Assembly (NCBI GenBank): GCA_030715135.1
Contig: JAUYVH010000002.1
Span: forward strand, 62,001 to 126,000
Direction: 5' to 3'
Length of the DNA stretch: 64,000 bases
Origin: Keguizhuia sedimenti
GTDB lineage: Bacteria; Pseudomonadota; Gammaproteobacteria; Burkholderiales; Burkholderiaceae_D
Shown here: one piece after another, positions 29,954-37,161 of the stretch
Position numbering within the stretch: the first letter of the stretch is position 1
Layout: every line of letters begins with the position of its first letter
Notes under the pieces: generated by a model
Told to the model about the DNA's origin: nothing
The model's database searches: none
Seen by the model: the letters and a program-made list of their open reading frames with translations, nothing else
Translations under genes and position numbers: made by a program

Positions 29954-30064
29954 GAGCGCCCAAAAATTGATTCTGAGGGTGTTGCGCCGCCTTGCCGTAC
30001 CAATTTGTACTGTCTGCGGCGGCGCGCCTACTCAGAACCGCTTCGCTTCATTTTTTGGGCGCTC
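29954..30064. repeat. Nested 111-nt imperfect palindrome between the kinase and cheR genes
   Basis: Four sets of inverted arms are nested around one centre: GAGCGCCCAAAAA (29954-29966) with TTTTTGGGCGCTC (30052-30064); TTCTGAG (29971-29977) with CTCAGAA (30031-30037); GCGCCGCC (29984-29991) with GGCGGCGC (30018-30025); and GTAC (29997-30000) with GTAC (30007-30010). All arms are exact. It begins on the base after the TAG stop of the kinase gene. It could fold as a long hairpin in RNA or a cruciform in DNA. It may be a dispersed intergenic repeat or MITE-like unit; there are no direct-repeat target duplications that I can see. Confidence 0.85.
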
Positions 30065-30089
30065 GCCAAATATTTACGTGGAAGAGTGA

Positions 30090-30905
30090 ATGGATCCGGA
30101 TTTCGACATTGAGCTCCAGTTGCTGCTGCAGGGGATCTTCCTCAAGTACCAGCACGACTTCCGGCATTATGCGACGGCCTCGCTGCGCCGGAGGCTGTCG
30201 CAGGCCATGGACCATTTCGGGTGCAGGACCCTGTCCCAGTTGCAGGATCGTGTTTTGCACGAGCCGGACGTATTTTCGCAAATGCTGCGATTCCTGACGG
30301 TGCAGGTCAGCGAAATGTTTCGCGATCCTTCCTATTTCAAGGCACTGCGCGAACATGTGATCCCGGTCCTCCAGACCTATCCTTCGATCAAGATCTGGAT
30401 TGCCGGCTGCAGTAAGGGAGAGGAAGTCTGGTCTATGGCGATCTTGCTGGAAGAAGAAGGCCTGCTTGAGCGCAGCATCATCTATGCAACCGACATCAAT
30501 ACCGAGGCCCTGGCGGCAGCGGAATCCGGAATTTTCGGACTGGATCACATGGCGCAGTTCAGCACGAATTACCAGCAGGCAGGCGGCAAAAAATCCCTGT
30601 CGGATTACTACAGTGCAGCATATAATGGCGCGATTTTCCGGCAGAGCCTGAAATCCCATATCGTGTTTGCCGACCATAGCCTGGCAACGGATAACGTGTT
30701 TTCCGAGGTGCACTTGGTTTCATGCCGGAATGTGCTGATCTATTTCGATCGCGAGCTGCAGAACCGGGCGATCAAGCTTTTTTATGATTCCCTGGTCCAC
30801 CGTGGTTTTTTGGGCATAGGCCCAAAGGAAACACTGCGCTTTTCGCCCCAGGACAAGTCGTTCTCCGAAATCGTTTCGGGGGAACGCATTTACCAGAGAT
30901 TGTGA
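30090..30905 (+). CDS. CheR-family protein-glutamate methyltransferase
   Basis: A 271-residue enzyme that would methylate glutamates of a receptor using S-adenosylmethionine. The N-terminal helical domain (about 1-80) is followed by the SAM-binding fold (IWIAGCSKGEEVWSMAI, where canonical CheR has AGCSTGEE) and the motif VSCRNVLIYFD. No receptor (MCP) gene is in the window, so this is an auxiliary CheR tied to the hybrid kinase rather than to flagellar chemotaxis. The start ATG is preceded by GGAAGAG. Confidence 0.9.
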   Translation: MDPDFDIELQLLLQGIFLKYQHDFRHYATASLRRRLSQAMDHFGCRTLSQLQDRVLHEPDVFSQMLRFLTVQVSEMFRDPSYFKALREHVIPVLQTYPSIKIWIAGCSKGEEVWSMAILLEEEGLLERSIIYATDINTEALAAAESGIFGLDHMAQFSTNYQQAGGKKSLSDYYSAAYNGAIFRQSLKSHIVFADHSLATDNVFSEVHLVSCRNVLIYFDRELQNRAIKLFYDSLVHRGFLGIGPKETLRFSPQDKSFSEIVSGERIYQRL

Positions 30906-30923
30906 AACGGCACGGGACACCGC

Positions 30924-31520
30924 ATGGCAGGACAAGACAAGCACATAGAACTGGTCGTCATCGGCGCTTCGGCCGGAGGCGTGGAAGCCTTGAGCGTTTT
31001 GCTCCAGGCTTTGCCTGAGGATTTTTATCCGCCGGTCGCGATCGTCCTTCATCTTCCGCCGGACAGGTCCACTGCCCTGCCGCAGCTTCTTGCCAGAAAA
31101 TGCGCCAGGCCGGTAAAGGAAGCGGAGGACAAGGAGCCGCTCGTCAACGGCACAGTTTATTTCGCGCCGCCGGACTACCATCTGCTGGTTGAGCCGGACC
31201 GCTCGCTGTCCCTGTCGCGCGATGAACCGCTGCATTATTCCAGGCCTTCGATCGATATGCTGTTCGAGTCGGCGGCAATGGCCTGCCGCGAAACGGTGCT
31301 CGGCATCATCCTGACGGGTGCGAGCAAAGACGGCGCAGAAGGTTTGAAACAGATACGCACATGCGGCGGACTTGCATGGATACAGCAGCCGGATGAAGCA
31401 CTTTCCAGGATCATGCCCGAAGCCGCCATCAGCACCGCGGGAGCCGATCAGGTTCTCACGCTAAAACAACTTTCCGAAAATTTGTCCCGATTAACCGCAC
31501 CTGCCATAGAAGCTGACTGA
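30924..31520 (+). CDS. CheB-type methylesterase domain protein without receiver
   Basis: A 198-residue protein consisting only of the CheB catalytic domain. The triad is present: Ser in GASAGGVEA, His in LHLPP and Asp in ASKDGAEG. Classical CheB has an N-terminal receiver that controls activity; here it is absent, so activity must be controlled otherwise, perhaps by one of the neighbouring receivers. It follows cheR by 18 nt and precedes the receiver-kinase gene by 1 nt, which indicates one operon. Confidence 0.9.
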   Translation: MAGQDKHIELVVIGASAGGVEALSVLLQALPEDFYPPVAIVLHLPPDRSTALPQLLARKCARPVKEAEDKEPLVNGTVYFAPPDYHLLVEPDRSLSLSRDEPLHYSRPSIDMLFESAAMACRETVLGIILTGASKDGAEGLKQIRTCGGLAWIQQPDEALSRIMPEAAISTAGADQVLTLKQLSENLSRLTAPAIEAD

Positions 31521-31521
31521 T

Positions 31522-32622
31522 ATGAGTGTGACTGATATGAATGGTATCAATGTACTGGTGGTCGACGACTTTCCGCAGAATCTGGTGGCGACGGAAGCCA
31601 TCCTGTCCAGGCCGGGACTGAACGTCCTGAAAGCGGCATCCGGAGAAGAAGCGCTGGAACTGCTCCTTGCGCATGAGGTCGCGCTGGCATTGATCGATGT
31701 ACAGATGCCCGGCATGGACGGTTTCGAGCTTGCCGAAATCATCCGCGGCAACCGGCGTACCAGCAGCATTCCGCTCATTTTCATGACGGCCGCCGCACAG
31801 GAAGGCACTCGGACCTTCCGCGGCTACCAGGCCGGTGCCGTGGACTTCCTCAACAAGCCGGTCAATCCCGATGTCCTGCGCGGAAAGGTTGAAGTCTTTG
31901 CGGAATTGTTTGCGCAGAAAAAGCAGATCCAGCAGCAGGTGGAAGAATTGCGCCAGGCGCTCCAGGTCAATGAGTTATTCATTGCCGTGCTGGGGCACGA
32001 CCTGCGCACGCCGCTCTCCGCGATCCTGCACGGTGCCGAACTGATCCAGCTTCTGGCAAAGGATGAAAAAGTCGCCGGCGCCGCAAAGCGTATTCAGTCA
32101 AGCGGCGAACGCATGAACAAGATGGTGCAACAGTTGCTGGATGTCGCTCAGATACGTTCCGGCAGCATCAACCTGTCCAGGACGGCTTCGGATTACAGAA
32201 AACTCTGCACCCGGATTGTCGAAGAGATTCAGGTTGCATTCCCCACTGCGGCGATCCGATTCGAATGCCATGGCGATGTCAACGGCACATTCGATACCGA
32301 TAGAATGGCACAGGTATTGTCCAATCTCGTCTCGAACGCAGTCCAGCACGGCGAACCAAACCAGCCCGTCTTTTTATCGGTTGACGGATCAAAGCCAGCG
32401 CAGGTGACCGTTTGCGTGCAGAACAAGGGATCGATACCGGCCGATACGCTTGACCGAATCTTCAAGCCTTTCCATACAACGAGCGCCGGACGTTCCGCGA
32501 AATCCGGTCTTGGTTTGGGCCTGTACATCGTCAAGCAGTTTATCGAAGCGCACTGCGGATCGGTAAAGGTTTCATCGAATCCTGTAAGTGGAACGACTTT
32601 CGAACTTACCCTTCCCCGGTAA
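31522..32622 (+). CDS. Receiver-histidine kinase protein
   Basis: A 366-residue soluble protein with an N-terminal receiver (about 5-125: VVDDFPQN, phosphoacceptor in LIDVQMPGMDG, Lys in NKPVNP), a coiled linker, a HisKA domain with GHDLRTPL and a HATPase domain ending in GLGLGLYIVKQF. The reversed order (receiver before kinase) suggests that it takes phosphate from an upstream kinase, such as the hybrid at 26834, and then acts as a kinase. A second ATG at 31537 is a possible start. It ends 19 nt from a convergent kinase gene. Confidence 0.9.
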   Translation: MSVTDMNGINVLVVDDFPQNLVATEAILSRPGLNVLKAASGEEALELLLAHEVALALIDVQMPGMDGFELAEIIRGNRRTSSIPLIFMTAAAQEGTRTFRGYQAGAVDFLNKPVNPDVLRGKVEVFAELFAQKKQIQQQVEELRQALQVNELFIAVLGHDLRTPLSAILHGAELIQLLAKDEKVAGAAKRIQSSGERMNKMVQQLLDVAQIRSGSINLSRTASDYRKLCTRIVEEIQVAFPTAAIRFECHGDVNGTFDTDRMAQVLSNLVSNAVQHGEPNQPVFLSVDGSKPAQVTVCVQNKGSIPADTLDRIFKPFHTTSAGRSAKSGLGLGLYIVKQFIEAHCGSVKVSSNPVSGTTFELTLPR

Positions 32623-32641
32623 GGCAGGCCTCGACTCAATC

Positions 32642-34015
32642 TCAACGAACCTCTTCATTCCAGTCAGGAGCCATTTGGCCACTGACGCGAACATTGAGGC
32701 CGCCGAGCTTCTCGGACTTTTCCACCTGCAGGTCCATTTTATGCACGCTGGCAATACGGCGCACAATGGACCAGCCCAGCCCGCTGCCGCTTTCGCCGCT
32801 TCCGAGCACTCGGAAGAATCGTTCACCGAGCCTGCGGCGGTTTTCATTGCTCATACCCGGTCCGCTGTCCTCGACGTTCACCGCGAAATGCCTGTCATGG
32901 CGCTCGACGGCCACATGCACTTTAGCGGATGGCGGACTATACCGGACGGCGTTGTCGACCAGGTTGCGCATCAGAACGGTCAATAGCGTGGCGTTACCGC
33001 GGACAATGCAATGTGCGGAACCGGAAAATTCCAGTGCCTGTTTTTTTTCAAGTGCCCTTGGCGCAAGCTCAGCCACGGTCCGCTGGACAAGCGAGTTCAA
33101 GTCGACGTCTTCCATTGCCGGTTCTGCGTCGGCTTCCATTCTCGACAGGGTCAGCAATTGTTCCACCAGGCGCACTGCACGGTCGCAGCCGTCCAGCGTA
33201 TTCTGCAGCGCGTGCCGGCGCAATGCATCATCGGTTTCGCCCATCGCCACTTGCGCCTGCGCGCGTATTGCAGCAATAGGCGTACGCAGTTCGTGTGCGG
33301 CGTCGGCGGTGAAGCGCCGCTCGGATTCGATCAGAGATCCGATACGCCCGAAAAGAGCATTCAGCGCGTCCACGATCGGCGTGATTTCCGCCGGTGTTGC
33401 TTGCATCGCCAACGGCTCCAGCGTCCGGGCCTCACGCTGCGCCAATATGCTGCCAAGCTGCCGCAGCGGACCTACACCACGATAAACAGCCCACCATACC
33501 GCCAGCGCAAGCAGCGGAAGCGCGACGGCCATGGGCCACAGCGTGCCGCGAAGCACCGCCAGAAGGATAGATGTACGCGAGCGAGCCTGTTCGCCCACAT
33601 AGACCTGGACGTCGCGCTCGGCGCCGTACGCCGCAAAGACACGCCACGTCTGTCCATCGATTGAGACTGTCTTGAAGCCGCTCTTGAAGTGCTTTTCCTG
33701 CGCAATCATCGGCTCGGAAGGCGCATTGGCCGATCGCGATACGAGAACGTCTTCATGAAATACCTGGAACGCAACCTTGGGCGCATACTTGTGCAGGGTC
33801 GGCGTATCGAACTCATGTTCATCGTCGGGCATGTCGCGCGCCTGCTGCACTACCAGCAGTGCGGCGGCCTGCGCCAAGTGGCCGTCGAGCAATTCGTCAA
33901 GCTCATGTCGTACGTCGGTCCAGATCTTTATCGCCGTTACAAGCCACACCCCAAGCACGACGGTCAGCACGAATACGATGACCCGGCCCTGAAGCGAACG
34001 CGTAAGCCTGATCAT
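32642..34015 (-). CDS. Sensor histidine kinase (QseC/TctE type)
   Basis: A 457-residue kinase with a membrane helix at about 11-31, a periplasmic domain of about 140 residues, a second helix at about 160-182, a short HAMP-like linker, an H-box AAHELRTPIAA and a HATPase domain with RNLVDNAVRYS and GSGLGWSIVRR. It is the last gene of the SHP/DHC/cytochrome b operon and overlaps its regulator gene by 4 nt (ATGA). Placement with SHP and DHC suggests it responds to oxygen, nitric oxide or redox state, but that is an inference. Confidence 0.88.
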   Translation of the reverse strand: MIRLTRSLQGRVIVFVLTVVLGVWLVTAIKIWTDVRHELDELLDGHLAQAAALLVVQQARDMPDDEHEFDTPTLHKYAPKVAFQVFHEDVLVSRSANAPSEPMIAQEKHFKSGFKTVSIDGQTWRVFAAYGAERDVQVYVGEQARSRTSILLAVLRGTLWPMAVALPLLALAVWWAVYRGVGPLRQLGSILAQREARTLEPLAMQATPAEITPIVDALNALFGRIGSLIESERRFTADAAHELRTPIAAIRAQAQVAMGETDDALRRHALQNTLDGCDRAVRLVEQLLTLSRMEADAEPAMEDVDLNSLVQRTVAELAPRALEKKQALEFSGSAHCIVRGNATLLTVLMRNLVDNAVRYSPPSAKVHVAVERHDRHFAVNVEDSGPGMSNENRRRLGERFFRVLGSGESGSGLGWSIVRRIASVHKMDLQVEKSEKLGGLNVRVSGQMAPDWNEEVR

Positions 34016-34683
34016 GCTCTGGGCGCACTGCGCAGCAGAATGTAGCCGACACCGCGCACGGTCTGGATTAAATTGCTGCCCAGCTTGCGGCGCAGATTGT
34101 GGATGTGAACCTCGACAGCATTGCTTTCGACTTCCTGGCCCCAGCTGTAGAGATGCTGCTCCAGCTGTTCACGCGTCAGCACGCGGTCTGCGCTGAGCAT
34201 GAACGTATGCAGAAGATCGAACTCGCGGGTGGATAGATGAACCGGCTCGCCTGCCTTTCGCACGGAACGCGCTGCCGGATCGAGCACGACGTCCTGCACG
34301 GTTACAACCTCTTGTGTCTGGCCGTGAGCACGACGCACCAGCGCCCGCAGGCGTGCGGCCAGTTCGTGCAGGTCTACCGGTTTGACCACATAGTCGTCGG
34401 CGCCAAGGTCCAGGCCGCGAATACGGTCCGGCACGGCATCGCGCGCAGTCAGTACCAGCACAGGAATCGGAAGACGTGCCTGGCGGATGGTGCTCAGCAC
34501 GTCCAGACCGTCCTTCTGGGGAAGACCCAGGTCAAGGACCGCGGCGGCGTATGGTTGGGCGCGCAGCTCGCGCTCTGCCGCCGCGCCGTCCCGCACCCAA
34601 TCCACCTGGAATCCGAGCTGCCGCAGGCCGGCCCTGAGGCCGTCCCCCAATAATGAGTCGTCTTCGGCAAGAAGGATGCGCAT
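34012..34683 (-). CDS. OmpR-family response regulator (QseB/PmrA type)
   Basis: A 223-residue regulator with a receiver (1-115: LAEDDSL, phosphoacceptor in AVLDLGLPQKDG, Lys in VVKPVD) and a winged helix (about 125-220: VHLSTREFDLLHTF, ending VRGVGYIL). Its subfamily binds CTTAA direct repeats with 11-bp spacing, and exactly such a site lies upstream of the first gene of this operon (36458-36473). This supports autoregulation. It lies 41 nt after the cytochrome b561 gene. Confidence 0.88.
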   Translation of the reverse strand: MRILLAEDDSLLGDGLRAGLRQLGFQVDWVRDGAAAERELRAQPYAAAVLDLGLPQKDGLDVLSTIRQARLPIPVLVLTARDAVPDRIRGLDLGADDYVVKPVDLHELAARLRALVRRAHGQTQEVVTVQDVVLDPAARSVRKAGEPVHLSTREFDLLHTFMLSADRVLTREQLEQHLYSWGQEVESNAVEVHIHNLRRKLGSNLIQTVRGVGYILLRSAPRA

Positions 34684-34724
34684 GATTTCATTATCTCACG
34701 GAGAATTATCCCGCGAAGCCCTGC

Positions 34725-35477
34725 TCAATCGTCGTCGTCATCGCCGCCATCCTGCGCCGTCACCGCCGGCTGACCGGAGAGATCCGATGGCGATGGAGCG
34801 CTTTGCCACTGCATCCACCAGAATCCGAGCACCGCCACCAGAATCAATGCGGCGACCGTTCGCCATGCACTGCGAATACTTTCTTTCGGCGATCCCGTCT
34901 TGCGCCCGTCGATCATTGCGCGCACGAGGTTTTCCTTGTGCAGCCAACTGCTCAGCACCACAGCCGCGATGTGGACGAAAACCAGAGCGAGCATCAGGTT
35001 GGCCACCGCCTCGTGCACCTCTTCTACCCACTCTCCGGCAAGATCGTTATACAAGGTCCAACCAGATGCCGCAACGGCCAGCGCCAGACCGAGCAATGCC
35101 AGGATGGCAAGCGCACCGGCAGGATTATGCCCCGTATAGTGCTCAGGCTGCCCGCGCAGGATTGAGCCGAAATAGCGGGCTACGGCTTTCGGGCCGCGCA
35201 CGAAATCTGAAAAACGTGCGTAGCGCGTTCCCATCAAGCCCCATATGATCCGGAATACCACCAGGCCCGCCATCGTATAGCCCAGCGTCACGTGCAAAAG
35301 GCGCCAGCGTTCGGTCTCTGCAGTCAGGTAGGCACCGGCGAAGCTTAGTGCCATCAGCCAGTGAAAAACGCGGACAGGCAAGTCCCATACCAGAACAGGG
35401 CGGCTTGCCGCTGCGCTAACCGATACGGCGGCTGAGTCAGCCAATGCATCAGCGCGGGATTTGGACAGCGTCTTCAT
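34725..35477 (-). CDS. Cytochrome b561-type membrane protein, partner of SHP/DHC
   Basis: A 250-residue protein with about four membrane helices and histidines suited for two b haems (VFHWLMAL near 37, HVTLGYTM, HEAVANLM, VFVHIAAVV). The family includes Ni/Fe-hydrogenase-type b cytochromes. It should pass electrons between the quinone pool and the diheme c protein encoded upstream. The C-terminus is acidic (GGDDDDD). The start codon has AAGGAG 6 nt upstream but lies 29 nt inside the end of the dhc gene, an overlap that implies coupling. Confidence 0.88.
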   Translation of the reverse strand: MKTLSKSRADALADSAAVSVSAAASRPVLVWDLPVRVFHWLMALSFAGAYLTAETERWRLLHVTLGYTMAGLVVFRIIWGLMGTRYARFSDFVRGPKAVARYFGSILRGQPEHYTGHNPAGALAILALLGLALAVAASGWTLYNDLAGEWVEEVHEAVANLMLALVFVHIAAVVLSSWLHKENLVRAMIDGRKTGSPKESIRSAWRTVAALILVAVLGFWWMQWQSAPSPSDLSGQPAVTAQDGGDDDDD

Positions 35478-35934
35478 TGAAATCTCCTTGATCGGCCCGC
35501 GTATGGCAGGCCATGCAATTGGCAGCGCTCTTTATGGACGTGCGCTTCCAGGTTGAGGCGGGCACTTCGTCATGTTTGCGAATGAACCATGCCGAGCGGG
35601 TAATGCGGTCTTCCAGCGGCGCTTCGCGTACACGCTTGTAAGTGCCGCCGTGCGCAGTGAGCCATGCGGAAATCTGTTTTACCGATTCCGCGTCCAGCGA
35701 TGCATCCGTGCCGAAATGGTTCGGCAGATTGTCCATCAGACGTTTCCATGATGCCGATGGCAACATGCCGGGCGGATAGGCCACATGGCAGCTAGAGCAT
35801 TCCTGCTGGTACTTCGGCAGCAGGGGCACTTTCTGCGCGCGAGTGTCATCGGCCAGCGCGCTGCCAGTGCCAAAAATAGTAAGGATCAGGCCCAGCACTG
35901 CCGGCCGGATCGGAATTCCAGGAATGAATGACAT
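35449..35934 (-). CDS. Diheme cytochrome c (DHC)
   Basis: A 161-residue periplasmic protein with a signal peptide ending near SALA. Two c-haem motifs are present: CSSCH at about residue 45 and CMACH at about 145. The spacing and the segment WFIRKHDEVP fit the DHC family, the known redox partner of SHP in Rhodobacter and related bacteria. I chose ATG 35934 (GGGAG upstream); the frame is open five codons further. It lies between the SHP gene and cytochrome b561. Confidence 0.9.
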   Translation of the reverse strand: MSFIPGIPIRPAVLGLILTIFGTGSALADDTRAQKVPLLPKYQQECSSCHVAYPPGMLPSASWKRLMDNLPNHFGTDASLDAESVKQISAWLTAHGGTYKRVREAPLEDRITRSAWFIRKHDEVPASTWKRTSIKSAANCMACHTRADQGDFNEDAVQIPR

Positions 35935-35968
35935 GGTCAACTCCCGCACAGGTTAATAAAGTGGCTCA

Positions 35969-36415
35969 TCATTTTTTCAAGCTCAGCAGCCAGCTCAGTA
36001 CATCGGCTTTCTCGGCCGCAGTACATTCGCGCCCGGCAACGTCGTTGCAATTGCGGCGGAACCATTTTTCGCTCTTGGCAGGGTCGGTGAATCGCTCCGG
36101 GTTGAACGCGGGCGCCAATGCGCCTATGGTTTTACCTGTCGAGGCATGCTTGCCGGACTGCGTCGGCACCGCTCCATGACATGAGGCGCAGCTCCATTCG
36201 CGGCCATGGCGTGCGTTAAAGAATTGCTGGCCGCGTTCTGGCACGGCCGGCTTGCCTGCCTGAGCGGTGTAGCCGGCCAGCAGCTCCGCCGGCGTGCCCG
36301 CGTGAACAGCGGAGGAAAAAGCGATGCTGCCCAGAACGGCAAGCGTAATCAGCACAGGCATCGCAGGCCGGTGAAAAGGCTGCAGTGAGAATCGATGCGT
36401 GGGTAAGAAGATCAT
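35969..36415 (-). CDS. SHP-type monoheme cytochrome c (DUF1924)
   Basis: A 148-residue secreted cytochrome. The signal peptide is long (cleavage near AVHA, about residue 39). A single c-haem motif CASCH follows in RGQQFFNARHGREWSCASCHG. The C-terminal NCNDVAGRECTAAEKADVLSWL segment matches DUF1924/SHP, a c-type protein whose haem can bind oxygen or nitric oxide. It is the first gene of the operon, with AAGGAG before the ATG. The direct-repeat box lies 43-58 bp upstream. Confidence 0.88.
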   Translation of the reverse strand: MIFLPTHRFSLQPFHRPAMPVLITLAVLGSIAFSSAVHAGTPAELLAGYTAQAGKPAVPERGQQFFNARHGREWSCASCHGAVPTQSGKHASTGKTIGALAPAFNPERFTDPAKSEKWFRRNCNDVAGRECTAAEKADVLSWLLSLKK

Positions 36416-36457
36416 GGCAACTCCTTTGTTTGAGTGTTTCCATGATCGAACCGCTAC

Positions 36458-36473
36458 CTTAAGGCTTTCTTAA
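36458..36473. promoter_or_regulatory. CTTAA-N6-CTTAA direct repeat, likely site for the operon's own regulator
   Basis: CTTAA at 36458-36462 and at 36469-36473, 11 bp apart. This is the arrangement bound by PmrA/QseB-type regulators. It sits 43-58 bp upstream of the SHP start codon, where it would overlap or adjoin the -35 region. The operon encodes a regulator of this class. Binding has not been shown; the match and the position are what the sequence gives. Confidence 0.6.
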
Positions 36474-36554
36474 CAGAGAGGAGCGCCATTTCTTCAAGAT
36501 TCATTAGGGGTGGTAGCTACCATGCGATCGTTCCCGTGCTCGAGGAGGAACTCC

Positions 36555-36912
36555 ATGATGCTCCTCAGTCCCATTCAACTCATCATTCGTCAAAATCTGG
36601 GCAGCGCCGGTGCCGCACTGGTGCTCGTCGCTCTGACGACATTTTTATCAGTGTCGCTGGATCTGGAAAGGCATTCTGCAAAAGCACTCATCTCTGTCGC
36701 GGTCGAAGAGCTTCACCTCATTTGAGCTAAGCAAGACGCAAGGTCAGCTCATAGACAAAAATATTTTCACAGACTCTCGCTCGATAGATCAACTATTCAT
36801 TACAGAATCTTCGGTTGAAAATGCTTACACATCGCGTGTCGATTACGAGCTGAAAATTCCTTTTTTCAACAAAGATTTCCATAGATCAATACGTGTTTCA
36901 GAGATTCAATAA
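36555..36912 (+). pseudogene. Small membrane protein gene, apparently frameshifted
   Basis: The first frame starts at 36555 behind a strong GAGGAGGAA. It codes for a membrane helix (SAGAALVLVALTTFLSVSL), then a stretch ending ISVAVEELHLI at 36725. The next frame (+1) continues without a break from before that point to a TAA at 36912 and reads as ordinary protein (SFTSFELSKTQGQ, IDQLFITESSVENAY, DYELKIPFFNKDF). Joined by a one-base shift near 36710, the two would give about 118 residues. I recognise no family. The second part is AT-rich, unlike the surroundings. It may instead be two separate short frames; confidence is low. Confidence 0.4.
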
Positions 36913-37161
36913 TTCCGGAACTAAAGTCTCTTCTGTTGGTCTTTGTTACGAATATTTTTCGCGGTTTTTTATTTGTTTCATCTACGCAATTTCTCCTGGT
37001 TTTTACCAGATAGCGTGGCGATTTAATTAGGTACAACTTCCAAAAATCGTTGCCCCCCCTGAAAGCATTTGTCATCACTAGAGTTCATGTGCTCTCTTGA
37101 CTCCTGTCCAAACCGTAGCAAGCGCAACCGATTTTGCCAGCACTAATCTGAAGGAAAAATC
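36913..37161. other. AT-rich intergenic stretch
   Basis: About 250 bp with low GC compared with the neighbours and no supported gene. It probably contains the promoter for the receiver-GGDEF gene at 37162. Together with the second half of 36555-36912 it forms a roughly 430-bp low-GC island. Confidence 0.4.

Noticed and set aside
36866-37078. 70-codon minus-strand frame in the AT-rich patch
   Set aside because: Composition follows the AT-rich DNA and there is no ribosome-binding site; the plus-strand second frame reads better.
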